Assembly: GCA_027922465.2 (NCBI GenBank)
Contig: BQMF02000280.1
Location: 1-64,000 of the forward strand
Length of the DNA: 64,000 bases
Direction of reading: 5' to 3'
From: Turritopsis dohrnii
Lineage: Eukaryota > Cnidaria > Hydrozoa > Anthoathecata > Oceaniidae
Shown: positions 1-29,000 of the stretch, piece after piece
Position numbering within the stretch: position 1 is the stretch's first letter
How the letters are laid out: each line of letters begins with the position of its first letter
The notes under the pieces: model-generated
Database searches by the model: none
What the model was told of the DNA's origin: nothing
The model's input: the letters and a program-made list of their open reading frames with translations, nothing else
Position numbers and translations under genes: made by a program

Positions 1-26
1 ATTCTAGATTGTATAAATTTGCTTAC

Positions 27-16362
<16,336 letters not shown>

Positions 16363-16920
16363 CGCAACACCAAAATTGCAGTAGCCGGATACCCAATGGA
16401 TACCACAAAGCTAACTGTCTATCTCGTTGATCTGCCATTCCACTCGGTCGGCCATGTTGATAAAATGATTATAGGAAAAACTGCAGACATAAGCAAATTG
16501 AAAATGTCAGGCAAAACTGACTTACCTTGAAAATCTTAGAAGTATTTTTATCTAATATTTTCGGTCAGAAAGGCCAGGACACAACAAACAACAAACAGAA
16601 ACATGCCGATAACAAGAAAAGTACTAGGAGAATGTCGGTATAAGGCTTCACAAAAGAAAATATTCCTAAACAAACTAGCCAATAATTAAATGACTTCATA
16701 CTCCAAGGAACTCCAATCAGTAAAAATTAATACAAATTGCTTGAGAAATCTCAGGATACTAAATATAATTTTCCAACAATATTTCCTTTGATTTGGTGAA
16801 GGTAAGACGCTTTTTATATATACGTATGCATTTTCCTACACATTAGTTTTATTTTATATACCAATTTTCTTGAGTCATCATCATGCTGACAATCCTAGAC
16901 AAAAAAGGGAAGATGTTCCG
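16363..16920. other. Upstream flank of the Miro gene
   Basis: This region should contain the Miro promoter and 5' UTR, which are transcribed leftwards. I see no recognisable core motif and no ORF worth calling. Confidence 0.4.
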
Positions 16921-18064
16921 TGAGTTGGGGTGAGATTCAACTCAGTGGGGTGAGATTCAACAGCACCATTATCCAGACCACAACATTCAACAAAATAATT
17001 CGAAATTTCAAAACAACAACATCGCATATCTGAACCAAGATGTAATCTATACTACACTCTACAATAAATTTTTTTTTATAATTTTACAAAATGCCGAATG
17101 TAAATTGCCTTTGAGCTCTTCAAATCCCAACACGAGTTAGAAGACTTCGTAAAGCCGTGCACGTTTATTTTTATACCACCAATTAGGATTTCTCAAAGAC
17201 GGTTTCCATGAAGTGATGTCCACCCTCCGCCCAGCCACCTTTCGCTCTTTCACAAGCGTGTTTATAAAAGCTACTAATGCGCAGGTCGTATTTTGGGGTG
17301 CATGGGCGGAAGCTATGTAGTGAAACAAACTGAAGGAGATGATTTATTGGACAATAAATCTGGAGAAAAAGCAGTTTCATTGTTGCAAAGGAAAAAAATA
17401 AAATATACAGTATAACAAAAAATGATATTGTGCGTCGTATATTTCTTTTTGCTTCCGATGTTAATATTGAATTAATACTTGTCTGACAATATTTCATTTA
17501 AAATGCAATCTACAACTTTTTGTCACAAGATTTGAAATCTCTGACTATGACTAGAACTCATCCTAATAGGCTCAACTTAACCGATTTGCAATGTAGAAAC
17601 CAGGCATTCACTTTCATTTTCAAGCAACCGCGTGTGTAGTTGTGATTCACACCAAAAAAACCACTGACCATTTATGAAATTCTATACAAACCTGTTGTCA
17701 AAACCTAAAATTTTAAACTATTTCTTATAACAACTTTTACCATCGTATATCAAAATCTAACGAACCGAAATGAAATTTATGACAACATTCCCATTTTGGA
17801 AAACGCGTTTTGTTCAGCGGGGCTATTTTGACATCAAAACATTTGAAGCCCGTACAAACGAGATTGATGGATCGTGACATTTTAATAGCCAGAGTCTCTT
17901 TAAATGGTAATCATTCATGAATGTTTTGATTGCTTTAAATCTTTTTTGTGTTGTATAACTTGGTTTAGTTTTAAAATGTAATGTATTTGAATTACTGACC
18001 AGATGTAGCTTGGATTTTGGCATGTTGAATCTCGCCCCGCAGAGTTGAATCTCACCCCAACTCA
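16921..18064. mobile_element. 1.14 kb inverted-repeat element, double-motif ends
   Basis: The left end carries two copies of a GGGGTGAGATTCAAC motif (16921-16961). The right end carries the inverse, two copies of GTTGAATCTCNCCCC (18024-18064). The outermost bases are TGAGTTGGGG and CCCCAACTCA. The interior is AT-rich and I see no transposase. No target duplication is obvious. Confidence 0.7.
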
Positions 18065-19663
18065 TGGTTTATGTTGTACTGTGTAAAAAAGGCCTTTAGC
18101 ACTCAAAATGCTTCTAATTACATTATTAATTTATTTAATAAAGCAGGTTAATATACAATGTGGCAGCATTAAGTTGATGTGGACCTACTATTATTTTGAG
18201 TGATAAAAAACGGTCGTTTCAGATGTTGCTTTTCATATAAATATTTATATCAAAAACAGTCGTCAGTAGTATTATTGTTTACTACCTTTATTTATTCTAC
18301 CTATTTAATCTATATAGTCATGATTTTTGATTAATTTTATGTGTCTGTTTTATTTAAGTAATTTTGATTATGATGGGATTAGGAAACTTGCTTTTCAATT
18401 GGGTAAATTTTGTTTATTTATACAATCAACTTTTTATTTTTATTTGGCAAAATAGCAATTAGATATAATACTCCCAGTTATGTTCCAACCTCGAAAACTG
18501 GCGCATGGGAATATGAAAAATATAAACATACATAGACGCGCGTTGAACGAAACGAAACGTAGTAAGTAGGTGAATCCTACTTTTCATATTCTAACAAAAT
18601 ACCGTCACTTTATTTATATCGTTTGTTATCAAAATCCCTTGGACGGTCACGTATATGAAACATGGAATCTACTATGTAAACAAACAATCTTATTACGGCG
18701 ATAGCAACAGTTTTTAGTTTTTATTTACATTTCCTTTTCGAAAAAGATTTTCTCTCTTGGCGCACATTTGTCTTTAAAATATATTTTGCAGCTCATGCAA
18801 GTATATTTCTTTGGTTATAAATTCTGGTTATTAATTAAGCTACGTTTACATTAGCAAAAGATCCAATCACGGCTTTCTGTAGTACTCTTCCGTTTCTTTC
18901 CGCATTAAATTTTCCAAAAACAGCCTTTAGTCTAAAAATCTATTTCCAGATGTATGGTGTTTTTGTATCTATTCATATTATTGCGCCAGTTTTATAATGG
19001 CGTTTTTCACCATTTGGTTCTTGTTTATAATTTGAGGTTTAATGCTTCTATTTTATTATGATACATAGAGAATCTACGATGATGAAAATCTTATTAACTT
19101 ATTGACTTTATTCTTATAATTAACATCACTTCTGACTTACAAATTGGTTTTTTGAAATCGCTTTTCCGATTCAAGTGAATCGCTTTTCCGATTCAAGTGA
19201 ATCGATTTTCTGATTCAAGTGAATCGATTTCGAAATCGCTTTTCCGATTATTTTGAATTGTTTTTTTGCATGTTATCCTTTTCCCATAAACCGTCACAAA
19301 TAAGTATATAATACGAAGCCTAAAAAATCCCTAATATACTGAGGAAGTTTGTAAATATGTTAATTTTCAAATAAGCTTTCAGTAGAAGCCGTCTGCTAAA
19401 ATTCTATTTTAACTTGTTCGACAGGATTGCTATTGCATTCCCTTGGAGATGATATATATCGTTATTTTCAAGTCACTTATTTTCTTCACGCTTATTGTGC
19501 TTCATGCTTATTACGCTTCACGCTTACTTTATTGCGTTTCAACATCTTTTATCTGCTTCATCTAATATTTTAGTTTTTTTTGTGACTTGGTTGAGTGGTC
19601 ATGTACATTTCGTTTACCAAACAGGTCTGTTTTTTCAGCATGTCCGAAATTTGGAAGGATGTC
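18065..19663. other. AT-rich gene-free stretch
   Basis: I see no gene here. The only structured part is a short tandem repeat at 19154-19250. Confidence 0.6.
19154..19250 (+). repeat. Tandem repeat, about 24 bp unit (AATCGNTTTTCCGATTCAAGTG)
   Basis: There are about four units of the type AATCGCTTTTCCGATTCAAG. Each unit is itself partly palindromic around GAATC/GATTC. The last unit is diverged. Confidence 0.85.
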
Positions 19664-20585
19664 CAGGCCTGGTCGTAAGAACATTAGCAGACGTGTGGTC
19701 ATCGCACGCCTTAATTGACAATATCAGTTATGGCGCGTGCGCTCGTGTAAATTTTTGACAGATGTGCGATCAATTTTTTCCAGTTGGATCAACGATCTTC
19801 ATTCTGTATGATAATCAAGTCAAATTTGAAATGTGTCATAATGTAAAAATAATGAGATTTTCACGAAGAATGAATTAATAAAACAAAACATTGTTTTCAA
19901 AGATTCGGAACGTAAAATGTTAGCTATATAGAGATTACTTTGATGGTAAATAAAATTTATGCAAAAATTAATAAAGAGGGAGAATAAAAACTGAAAATAA
20001 AAAAAATTTGCATTACTCTCCATCGCTTTGGTTTGAAGTTCAAATGTTGTTTGAATTAAATTAAGACGTTTCCGTTCCATTAACTCGTCACCGCCTGGCT
20101 GGCTATTTTTTTTAATAAAAGATTATGTTTTTGAAACTGCAACCTTGCGCATACTTTTGTTACTTAAAAGAACGTTAAAAAGAAAGAGAAAACTTCAAAA
20201 TGCAATTAAATAATATAATACAAAATAGAATTGTGTACACGAAGCTCCTTCTTCATTCCTCCTGTTTTCTACTACCAAACGAAGAAAATTTGTGAGCACT
20301 GATTTTTAATTCAAAACCACTACCGTATTCCAAAGCGATCGGAGAATCGCTACTGAAATGGTAGCAAAGTTTCGTTCCATTATTGTAAAATTTAATCGTA
20401 GCACATGAACAATTTCCGAAGCAAAACTTTCAACATTTTGGGACAGATTTTTGTTGACTTTTAAATAAACATTTGTTATTACACACGTCATTACAAGCCA
20501 GGCTTGCGATTGCCACACGCCTAAATAAATCTTGGCGTGTGTGGAGGCGTGCGAGTGCGATTGCACGCCTCTTACGACCAGGCCT
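19664..20585. mobile_element. 922 bp inverted-repeat element (ends CAGGCCTGGTCGTAAGA)
   Basis: The left end CAGGCCTGGTCGTAAGA (19664-19680) is the exact inverse of the right end TCTTACGACCAGGCCTG (20569-20585). ATGTC lies immediately outside both ends (19659-19663 and 20586-20590). GC-rich GCGTGCGA-type palindromes lie inside the right end. There is no transposase ORF inside. Confidence 0.75.
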
Positions 20586-21260
20586 GATGTCTGAAGTTTG
20601 GAAGATTGACAGTAACCACTGAAGAAAATTGTCACATACCCAAAATTCATTAAATTTTGCATTTAAACAGTACCACAACGGGCAACTGTCACTTGTTTGA
20701 ACGCACGTCACCCGATCAGGTCACGGCTGATTGCATCGTTGATACTGTTTCACTGATCCGAAACCCACTATGAAGCTTTTTTGTCATAACACAATGTTCT
20801 CTACGTAGCTTTTGTGATTGGAAAAATTTCTATTTCTCTAAGTGGTAGTCATCTCATAGGATGATTTTTGTAAAAAAATGGCTACTAGCAGTGATGCAAA
20901 TAAGGGAATTTTGTTTGGTCGGACATATACGAGCCTTGAAAGCATCAATGGAGATCAGCCTCTGGGGTGCTCTGGGCCCCCTATGGTGCTTAAGAAACTA
21001 AGAACTAAGAAACGTTTATAATTCTATAAATGAAAAATATAAAATAACGGGCAATCACCAATCGATGATCGTCAAGATTCAAAAAACAATCGTCGGGAAT
21101 GTAATTGATCGCTTAACATTTATTCATTTCATCTCTTTTTCGTGAAGATCATTTACAATTCATTTTTTGGTATTTTTTCTCCTTCCTTGGATCAACTTAA
21201 ATATAATGCAACAAAAAATCATAGTTACAAGCACAGCTTCAATTGATAAGATAAATTAGC

Positions 21261-21345
21261 AGGCTGTACTCTGAGACACATGCGATCACATGCGCAGACA
21301 CACAAGTCAGTTTACGTGTGCAATTAATCGCACGCTGTGCTGCGA
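21261..21345. repeat. GC-rich repeat, copy 2
   Basis: It matches 6184-6300 over AGGCTGTACTCTGAGACAC and over TTTACGTGTGCAATTAATCG. The central palindrome is degraded here (CATGCGATCACATGCGC). It lies in the gene-free stretch between Miro and TMC. Confidence 0.65.
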
Positions 21346-22149
21346 TAATTACTTTTTTATAGCCCTCTCTGCACGCTCACAATAGTGCAATTCCCAACGT
21401 GTGTCTAGATTTTTTTGCGATCAAAAGTTGACTTGTCAAGACGAAAAATTTCACGACAAAATGTTGTTTTGTTCTGAAGAAGAAATAGTTGTTTGAAGTT
21501 AGCTGCTTCGCTGTAAATTTTCAATAGTTGAGGGCTGATTAATAAAAGCACTTTTCAAATGGCTGTTATTCAAAATGTATTTTTAGTTATCCCTTCAAAC
21601 TTTCTGAGGGTGTTCTGCTGCCTGGGAGAAGGGAGAATGTACATCATTTCTCAAATGTAAACATTATTTTATGTACATTTCAGATAGTTCTGCTGCAAAC
21701 CATTCCTGAACTGTATCATAAAAAACTACATGTATAAAGATGATGGTTTCCATTTGTTAACTGTTTCCTTATCAGCACACTGTTATTTCTTGATTCTTGC
21801 CTTTATGGTGGGAAAACCGTAGAACTTGTTTGTTGTTTTCATAAAATGATACAAACTCATTCACGAAATTGTGCAAAAGGAAAAAATCATAATGGAAGGA
21901 ATAGAGATATTTAGTACTTTGAGAACAGTTTAGCAGAGAACGATTTGTTAGAAATAAATTTGCATGTTTTTTTTTTGTTGTTTTTGTTTTTTGCATAACT
22001 TTTAGTGGTAGCTGGAAAGAAAAGAAAACTCCATCTTTTTTGGGGTTTAGTTTAATTTCCAGCTCCTCATTAATGCAATTTGTCTTCTTGTTGTCTTGAA
22101 TTGTCCATTGTCTATTGTCCTTTCTACTTTCAACTAGTTATCAATAACA

Positions 22150-24323
22150 GGCCTGATCGTAAGATTTTAGACCCGCGTGCGATAGGTCGCACGTCTATAT
22201 TTTCCAGACATGCCATTTTTTTGCATGCCTTGTTACATTTTGGGCGTGCGTTTTTGTTTTAAGGAGTGCCATACGTAGTAAGTCGTGCTAGATCATTCTA
22301 AGACGTGTTATGGCTTTTAAATGTCTCTAGTTTCAAGAAATTGTCTTAAGAAACACAAAAAAAATAGAAATTAACCCTTTTAGAATTCTATTACGTGGAT
22401 AAAATTTTACATATTGCATTTATTTTGAAGATAAATCTCCTAGAAGAACAGAATAAAACTTATTCTTGGAAAATAACGCTAAATTTTTAAGGTAAGACTC
22501 CATAGGAGATTAATATTTTTATTAATTTATAAAAGATTAAAATATATGCATGCACGTTAAATTATATCCATGTAAAACACTAAAAATGAAAAGTTAACGA
22601 GAGTAATGCTTAGGTCAAACGTGTCCAACATTTCATCCAACACTTTCATCATCGTGTTGGACGTTTGTTGGATGGAAGTTGGATGAAAATTTTGTGACGG
22701 TCAAACGGTCATGCAACATTTCATTGAACATCTATGTTCATTCATTCTCTCCTTCTATAAAAAACAAAACATGTCCATTCATTCTCTCAAACTCAAGATG
22801 GGTGTTATTTTATCGGAACGTTTGGATTCTCTGACGACGAAAAGCCATGCCGGGGAAAAACCAGAGAATGGATGAAAAGAAGGAGCGAGTTGGGAGCAAC
22901 TTTTTCCCTTTCGTGTTTTGGTATTTTTTGAAGGCTTTCCCTTTAACAGAATTGACGCTGTCAGCTGAGCTATCGCTCATCGTGGCTTCTTCTTTGTTGC
23001 TCATCTTTGCACTGAAACTCGTGATGTGATTTGACATACAAAAATGCGGTCTTGTTTATTAAAATTCGAACGTTTTAACATTCGAAATGACATTCATTTG
23101 CTATAGAATGACTTCATTTTCACATAGTGTTGGATGGAAAAGTGGTCAAATGCATCCAACACGAAAAATGTGTTCGATGAAGCCCTAAATGTTGGATGAA
23201 AGGTTTGATCGCGATCAAACTTTTATCCAACACATTTTTGCTTCATCCAACACATTTTTTTCTTCTTTTGCAAATTTTGCTCTTGGTCAAACGTGTCTAA
23301 CATTTCATCCAACACCGAAAATTTTCGATGTTGGATGAAATGTTGGACACGTTTGACCTAAGCTTAACTTATTTATTAACGTTTGAATTTTAGGAATCAT
23401 TTCTCGTATTATGAGTGAATGTAGAAACCGCTTTTTTCTTTTTTCTTTTTTCTTCCGATTAATGAAGAGGCAGATGTTCTATTGAGAAAGTACATGGTGA
23501 AGGAAAAGGAATTAGGAAAAATATAATTGATGTTGCAAAAATTTTTATTGAGAAATCTCGACATATTACATCACAAAATAAACAATAAAATTGACAACAT
23601 AATAATTACAGTTTATTAAAATTAATATCGATACATCACTGATATACTTCTTAAAGAAGAGTGTTGTCCGACTTTGTTTACTGTAAATGCTACATCAAAA
23701 CTGAGTTGTAGTTTAAGAAATACTTATACACTTTTTTTAAAAAAGAAGTTTACAAGAACTAGTTTAAACTTTCATATTACTCAAAAGTCATGAATGCAGA
23801 AAAGTAGAAAAAGCGCACAAAACATATTTTGTAGGCACAACTTGTTTTGTAAATAACTATAAAAAAAGAGATCTCAAAATACAGAACATTCTAAGAATTG
23901 CTTAAAATTATGATCAATGTTCTTATAAAAAATGTGAAGTGTAGTTAAAATTATACAACTACTATCTTTCGTTCTGTTTGATGATTCGAATAGTAGAACA
24001 AACGCTTATTTTTTCGCGATTTGTATCTTCCTTGCTTTTTTGATGTCGTATTTTACGAAACATTCTCTATACTCTCTTGAGTGTCATATGTGCATACGTA
24101 TAATAAAGGATGCTATAAAGTAAAACGAAGAAGTTATTAAACAAACAGTAGCTGAAATGTAATGAAAGAAATAATAAGGCTAATTTATAGTCGAAGCTGA
24201 CAGAGATATTTTTGTAAAAACTTAAAATTTTATTGCACGCCTAGTAAGATTAAGGCGTGCGATAGAACGAAGGCGTGTGCCGAGGCCTGCTTGTGCGATC
24301 GCACGCCTCTCACGACCAGCCCT
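22150..24323. mobile_element. Second, diverged member of the CAGGCCTG element family, with a nested insertion
   Basis: The left end CAGGCCTGATCGTAAGA (22150) and right end CTCACGACCAGCCCTG (to 24323) are diverged versions of the 19664-20585 ends. The right side keeps GTGCGATCGCACGCC. A separate TA-flanked element at 22613-23358 lies inside. The pairing of these two ends into one element is an inference. Confidence 0.5.
22613..23358. mobile_element. 746 bp TA-flanked inverted-repeat element (ends GGTCAAACGTGTCCAACATT)
   Basis: The terminal inverted repeat runs at least 30 bp: GGTCAAACGTGTCCAACATT continuing into TCATCCAACAC, and the inverse at 23325-23358. TA borders both sides (22611-22612 and 23359-23360), as for Tc1/mariner-type insertions. 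Extra internal copies of CATCCAACAC and GGTCAAACG sit near both ends. Small ORFs inside do not look like a transposase. Confidence 0.8.
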
Positions 24324-26044
24324 GAAATAATTATAATAATAAAATAACACAGCGTTAGCTAGAAAGTTTGGGAACATGACATTTTCACTATATTGGGAAG
24401 TTTAAGTTAGCGAGCCAAGTTTCAGTTTGGGGTCTTAGGAGACGTTGTGTAAGTCCATATGTAGGGCTACAGGGGGACAGTCCAAAAAATATAGACTTAA
24501 TTGGGAAATTAAATATGATAGGCCTTAATTGAGATGAAATTATGCTTTATCTGTGAGGCCTTAACTACAGCCCTGAATAAAGTAATATCAAGCACTTTTC
24601 AATTTTGTTATTGAAATCACACTACTAGCTTAAGCTACCATCCTAATCCAAAGAATAACTAACATGGAAGGCTAGAATTTAAGTTGTTGAACTGGTGTCA
24701 ATGGAATGATGGAAATAATGATCCATTAAGTCTACAATTACCTCCACAAAACTATAAATTTGAATTATTGAATCAAATCAACTGTCAGTTTTTTAGTTAA
24801 TACCTTAACATTGTGATCAAGTTCAGAAGAATTTACCTAAGATATATTATTATAAGGGATAAAATGGTCACAGTTCCTTACGTAATTGTTTCAAACAGGA
24901 AAGTAAATGAGTTCACATTCATGTTGAGAAGGCTGTTGCACTTTGTCTCCATTTTAAGAATAACATATAATAACGTTTGTTTAAGTTATTAATGTTTTTA
25001 TCAATAAATTTACAATAGATCGATAATTACAAAAACTAATAATTGAATCTAGTCAATCAATTATTGAAAGCGTGTTAAAAGTTTTGTAGTTTTTCTTTCC
25101 GTTTTATATGAATGTTAACACTTGAATGTATTATGATGTATTGTAATGTATAAAATTATATTAATTCTAAATAAGTTTATTACAGACAACATTATGTTTT
25201 TAAATAATTAATGTCATTCTATAATTAGTATTTCTGACTAGATCAGGATTTCTTTCTAATTATTGAATGATTTATATTGATAATATTTTTATAAAAATTG
25301 CTGTGATTTTCATTAAGAACATTGCCTGTGGTTATCTGTTTTACAAAGCTAAAACTATAGGAAAAGTATCCTTTCAGAATAAAAAATCAAGATTGTGTTC
25401 CATATCTTCAGCAAAGTTTATTTTATTCAAAAATACAACTATACATTTTAATTCATGGCTCTTCCTTGTTTGATCGTGCTGTTGATGTTTACATACATTT
25501 CTTCACTGTTTATTTCCAAATAACATGATTCTTAGTTTTTATAGATTTCACACAAACTTTATTATGAACATTAGAGATATATAAGATTCATGATCTTTTA
25601 GCATGAAACTGTTCAAAAAGGTGAAATATTGCTGACTTTGTTTGAAAGGGAATATGAAAATGAGTAAAGCTATCCAATAAAAATATCTAAAGCAATATCA
25701 GATTTTTTTATAATAGCATTCCTAAATGATAATTATAGTCTTGATTGTTATTTCATGTTATGTTGATAATTTGTTTCGAATTATGTATATAATGATATAT
25801 TTTGTTTTCAAATTTGTGTTGCCATAGAGAATGACATAAAACATTCCAATTTTTTATTGAAGAAGAATAAAAATACTTGGAAAAAAAATACTTTTCGACA
25901 TAATTATTTGATTGTGTAAAAGTGGAATTTTTCTCCAAACTTTTATTTAAACTTGGAAGTACAGCTTTTCTTTTTGCATACTTTAATATTGTTTATTTTT
26001 AAGTATTGTTTATTTTCTTAAGTAATCAAGATGAAAGTAATGTT
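24324..26044. other. Upstream flank of the TMC gene
   Basis: This is AT-rich sequence without recognisable genes or strong repeats. It should hold the TMC promoter and possibly a 5' exon, but no motif is convincing. Confidence 0.4.
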
Positions 26045-29000
26045 ATGAGTGGAAATGTCGGAGCATCCAAGATAGCGCCACAAAAGATACTCGTCCGCAC
26101 TATGTCATCACACAATAACACTTCAGACACACAAAGTTTGACTGCTCCTGATAACTCTCCTCAAGCACAGAACATCGAACTTGATTTATTCCAGGGTCAG
26201 TATTGTTTGTTTAAATATTAAATCAACAAAACAAAATGTTCCTAAATTAGGAAACACTTTATTTAGATTTAGAATCTGATGAGAATGGTAACACCGAGGA
26301 CGTAACGAATGACTACGAGAACCTATTTGCTGACCTACCTAGTAATGATGCCACAAGATCATTTCATACAGCTAGTAGACAAAGCTTCCGTCGTCGGCAC
26401 TCTGCCAAAGTTCGAACAACAGACGGTACAATAAACCCAGAAGATGTGGCTTCATTGGTTGATGTAGAAGATGGACCCAAAAATATTGCGAAGTCCTACC
26501 CTGCACCAATGGCACAAAGGAAGAGTGTCAGGTGGGAGCTGTGGATTATGCTTTTTACTTTCTTCTTCGATTAAAGAGTTTGTATCAGTTTTATGCATAC
26601 AGCCTCACTTACACATTAGGTTTTCCCTAAAGCATTCTGGTACATGTTTTAGACAAATCCAAGCTCAAAGAAAATCTCAAAAAGGCACTCAGAAAAGTCT
26701 GTCAGTTTGGAAAAATCTAAAACTACGAATTGCAATGGTATGATTTAGTCTAGTTTACTGATCATAACTTGTTTAATTATCTTATAGTTCTGTCACATCT
26801 CTTACGCGATCTGTTGATGCTTTGCATTTAATTTTTCTCCTGTTTATGTTTTTTTACTTTTGTTCTAACATTTTCCAGCTTTTTGGCATTTCAATCATAT
26901 TAATTTTATTTTCAACAGCTATCTAAATGATAGCTATTCTTTCTATCTAACGAAAAACATTGTAAAATATTGTTAATGATAACGCTAGTGCGTGGCATAA
27001 TACTACTAAGATGAAATCGTCTCGTAAAGTTCAATAAAACCATTTATTGGCAAGTTATTTGTGATAATGTTGGTGAATAATGTATTTGCAATATAAGTGT
27101 TTAAACTGCTTATGACTTGCTTAATACTGTTAATACTGCTCAATTACCATGACAACAACAATGTAACTATCACCTGAATGTTTCATTATTTTGTTACAGG
27201 CGTTCCACTTGTTTTCCGTTCGAATAAAGGATTTTTTTGTTTCACTTCAATTATGGCGGGGTTCACTAAAAGAAGTTGAAGGTATGGTTAAAAGTTATGA
27301 TGTTCGGTCTGTTTCTCTTTTAATGTTCATGATGTTATGCCTGCCTTTAAGAAAGATAATTCATAATGATGTTCTTGACATAAAAGATAATATAATAAAT
27401 AGTTTTTAAGAAATAACTTCTTATTTTTTTAGGCAAATTTGGCAATGGTGTTTTGTCCTATTTTATATTTCTAAAATCATTATTTATTCTAAATATTCTC
27501 ATATTTTTGACACTATTCTGTTTTTTGGTGGTACCACAAATTGTGGTTGATTATGGACATCTTGTAAACTTGAATACATCTGACAATGACCCACAATGCC
27601 CTGCTGTCAACAAAAGATTCTATGTGAATCGATCAAGTGTGGAACATATCTTAGATTTTTTTACAGGGCAGGTAGGAACATCTCTTTAATTATTTCTATG
27701 ATTTTATGAGAAAGTGCTTCGAATTATTCATACAAACTATGACTTTATCTTGCTAGGGTTACATTAACACAACACTGATGTTCTACAGTAATTACCATGG
27801 AAGGATCGTTGTGAACGATGATGGCTTGAGATATGACATGCCACTAGCATACCTTCTTGTTGGTGGATCTTACATAATCCTCAGCTTGTTAGTGATGGTC
27901 AAAAAGTAAAAACGTTAATCTGTTTATTTCATTTTCTATTTCAGTATTATTTTTTAACAAATATATCCAGAGAGAAGTTTGTTGACTCATAGTCATTATG
28001 AACAAATCTTAAACTTCAAGGATTTTAAAGGATATAAATAATTTCACAAACTCTTTAATCGTAAACTATTTATAAACAGCTTTCAATTTTTTCCCCAATC
28101 TTAGTATCTTTCAATAAAAAGGGAACGTCAGGTAAAATCTTGATTATAACTCTTCCGAGCTAAGAATTTGTTGAACCATAAAACTCTGTGAAGGATTGGC
28201 CTGTGAGTGTCCTAAATTTCTATCATGAAGTCGTCAAATCAAATGTTGTGAGAAATCAAAAATGTAAATTCATCTTTTTTGAACTACTTTTTAGTCTGGC
28301 TGCAGGGTTTACTGAAAGCATAATTGATAGTGGTGGTTTCTTTTATTCCTACTGCAACAAGGTCTTTGCTGGATGGGACTATTGTATTACCAATGAGAAG
28401 AATGTCTTGTTAAAATGTAGCTGTATATACAAGGATTTTGTTGTAAGAACAATTCCTATTGAACTTAACAATGAGTTTCTTTTTTCAGATAATTTGATTT
28501 TTCACTTTTGACCATCTAGGCTGAACTTGCTGAAGAAGAGCGTCTTGAAAGAATCAAAGGTCGTACCAGAGTAGATAAATTCAAAATTTATGTCTTGCGA
28601 TTTTTCGTAACATTATTGGTAATGGGTCTTTTGGCAGCTTCCATATATGCGATAATCAAATCTGTTGAAGTCTCTACAGATCCTGTAAGTTTTTTTTGGG
28701 AGGAAATAGCAAAGAATCTGTCTTAGTCGATTGTTGATTTTGTAAATTTTATTGTTGTTTGTTTGTTTGTTTTTAGTCACTGACACAGCAGAATAACTCA
28801 TTTATAGTGATTTTACAACGTTGGGCATCTTCACTTACGATCAGTGTATTGAATGTTATTTTACCACTTATATTTGAACTCTTGACATCCTTAGAAGATT
28901 GGAGTCCACGTGTTGAAGTGGCGATGGCCTTATGGAGGTACACAGTTTGTTGATAAATGATATCATGTGCTGTAGTGTACTGCAAATTGTTCTATTAAAA

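Noticed and set aside
22810..23037. ORFs on both strands inside the 746 bp GGTCAAACG element, considered as a transposase.
   Set aside because: At 60-75 codons without DDE or DNA-binding motifs, they are too short and too featureless.
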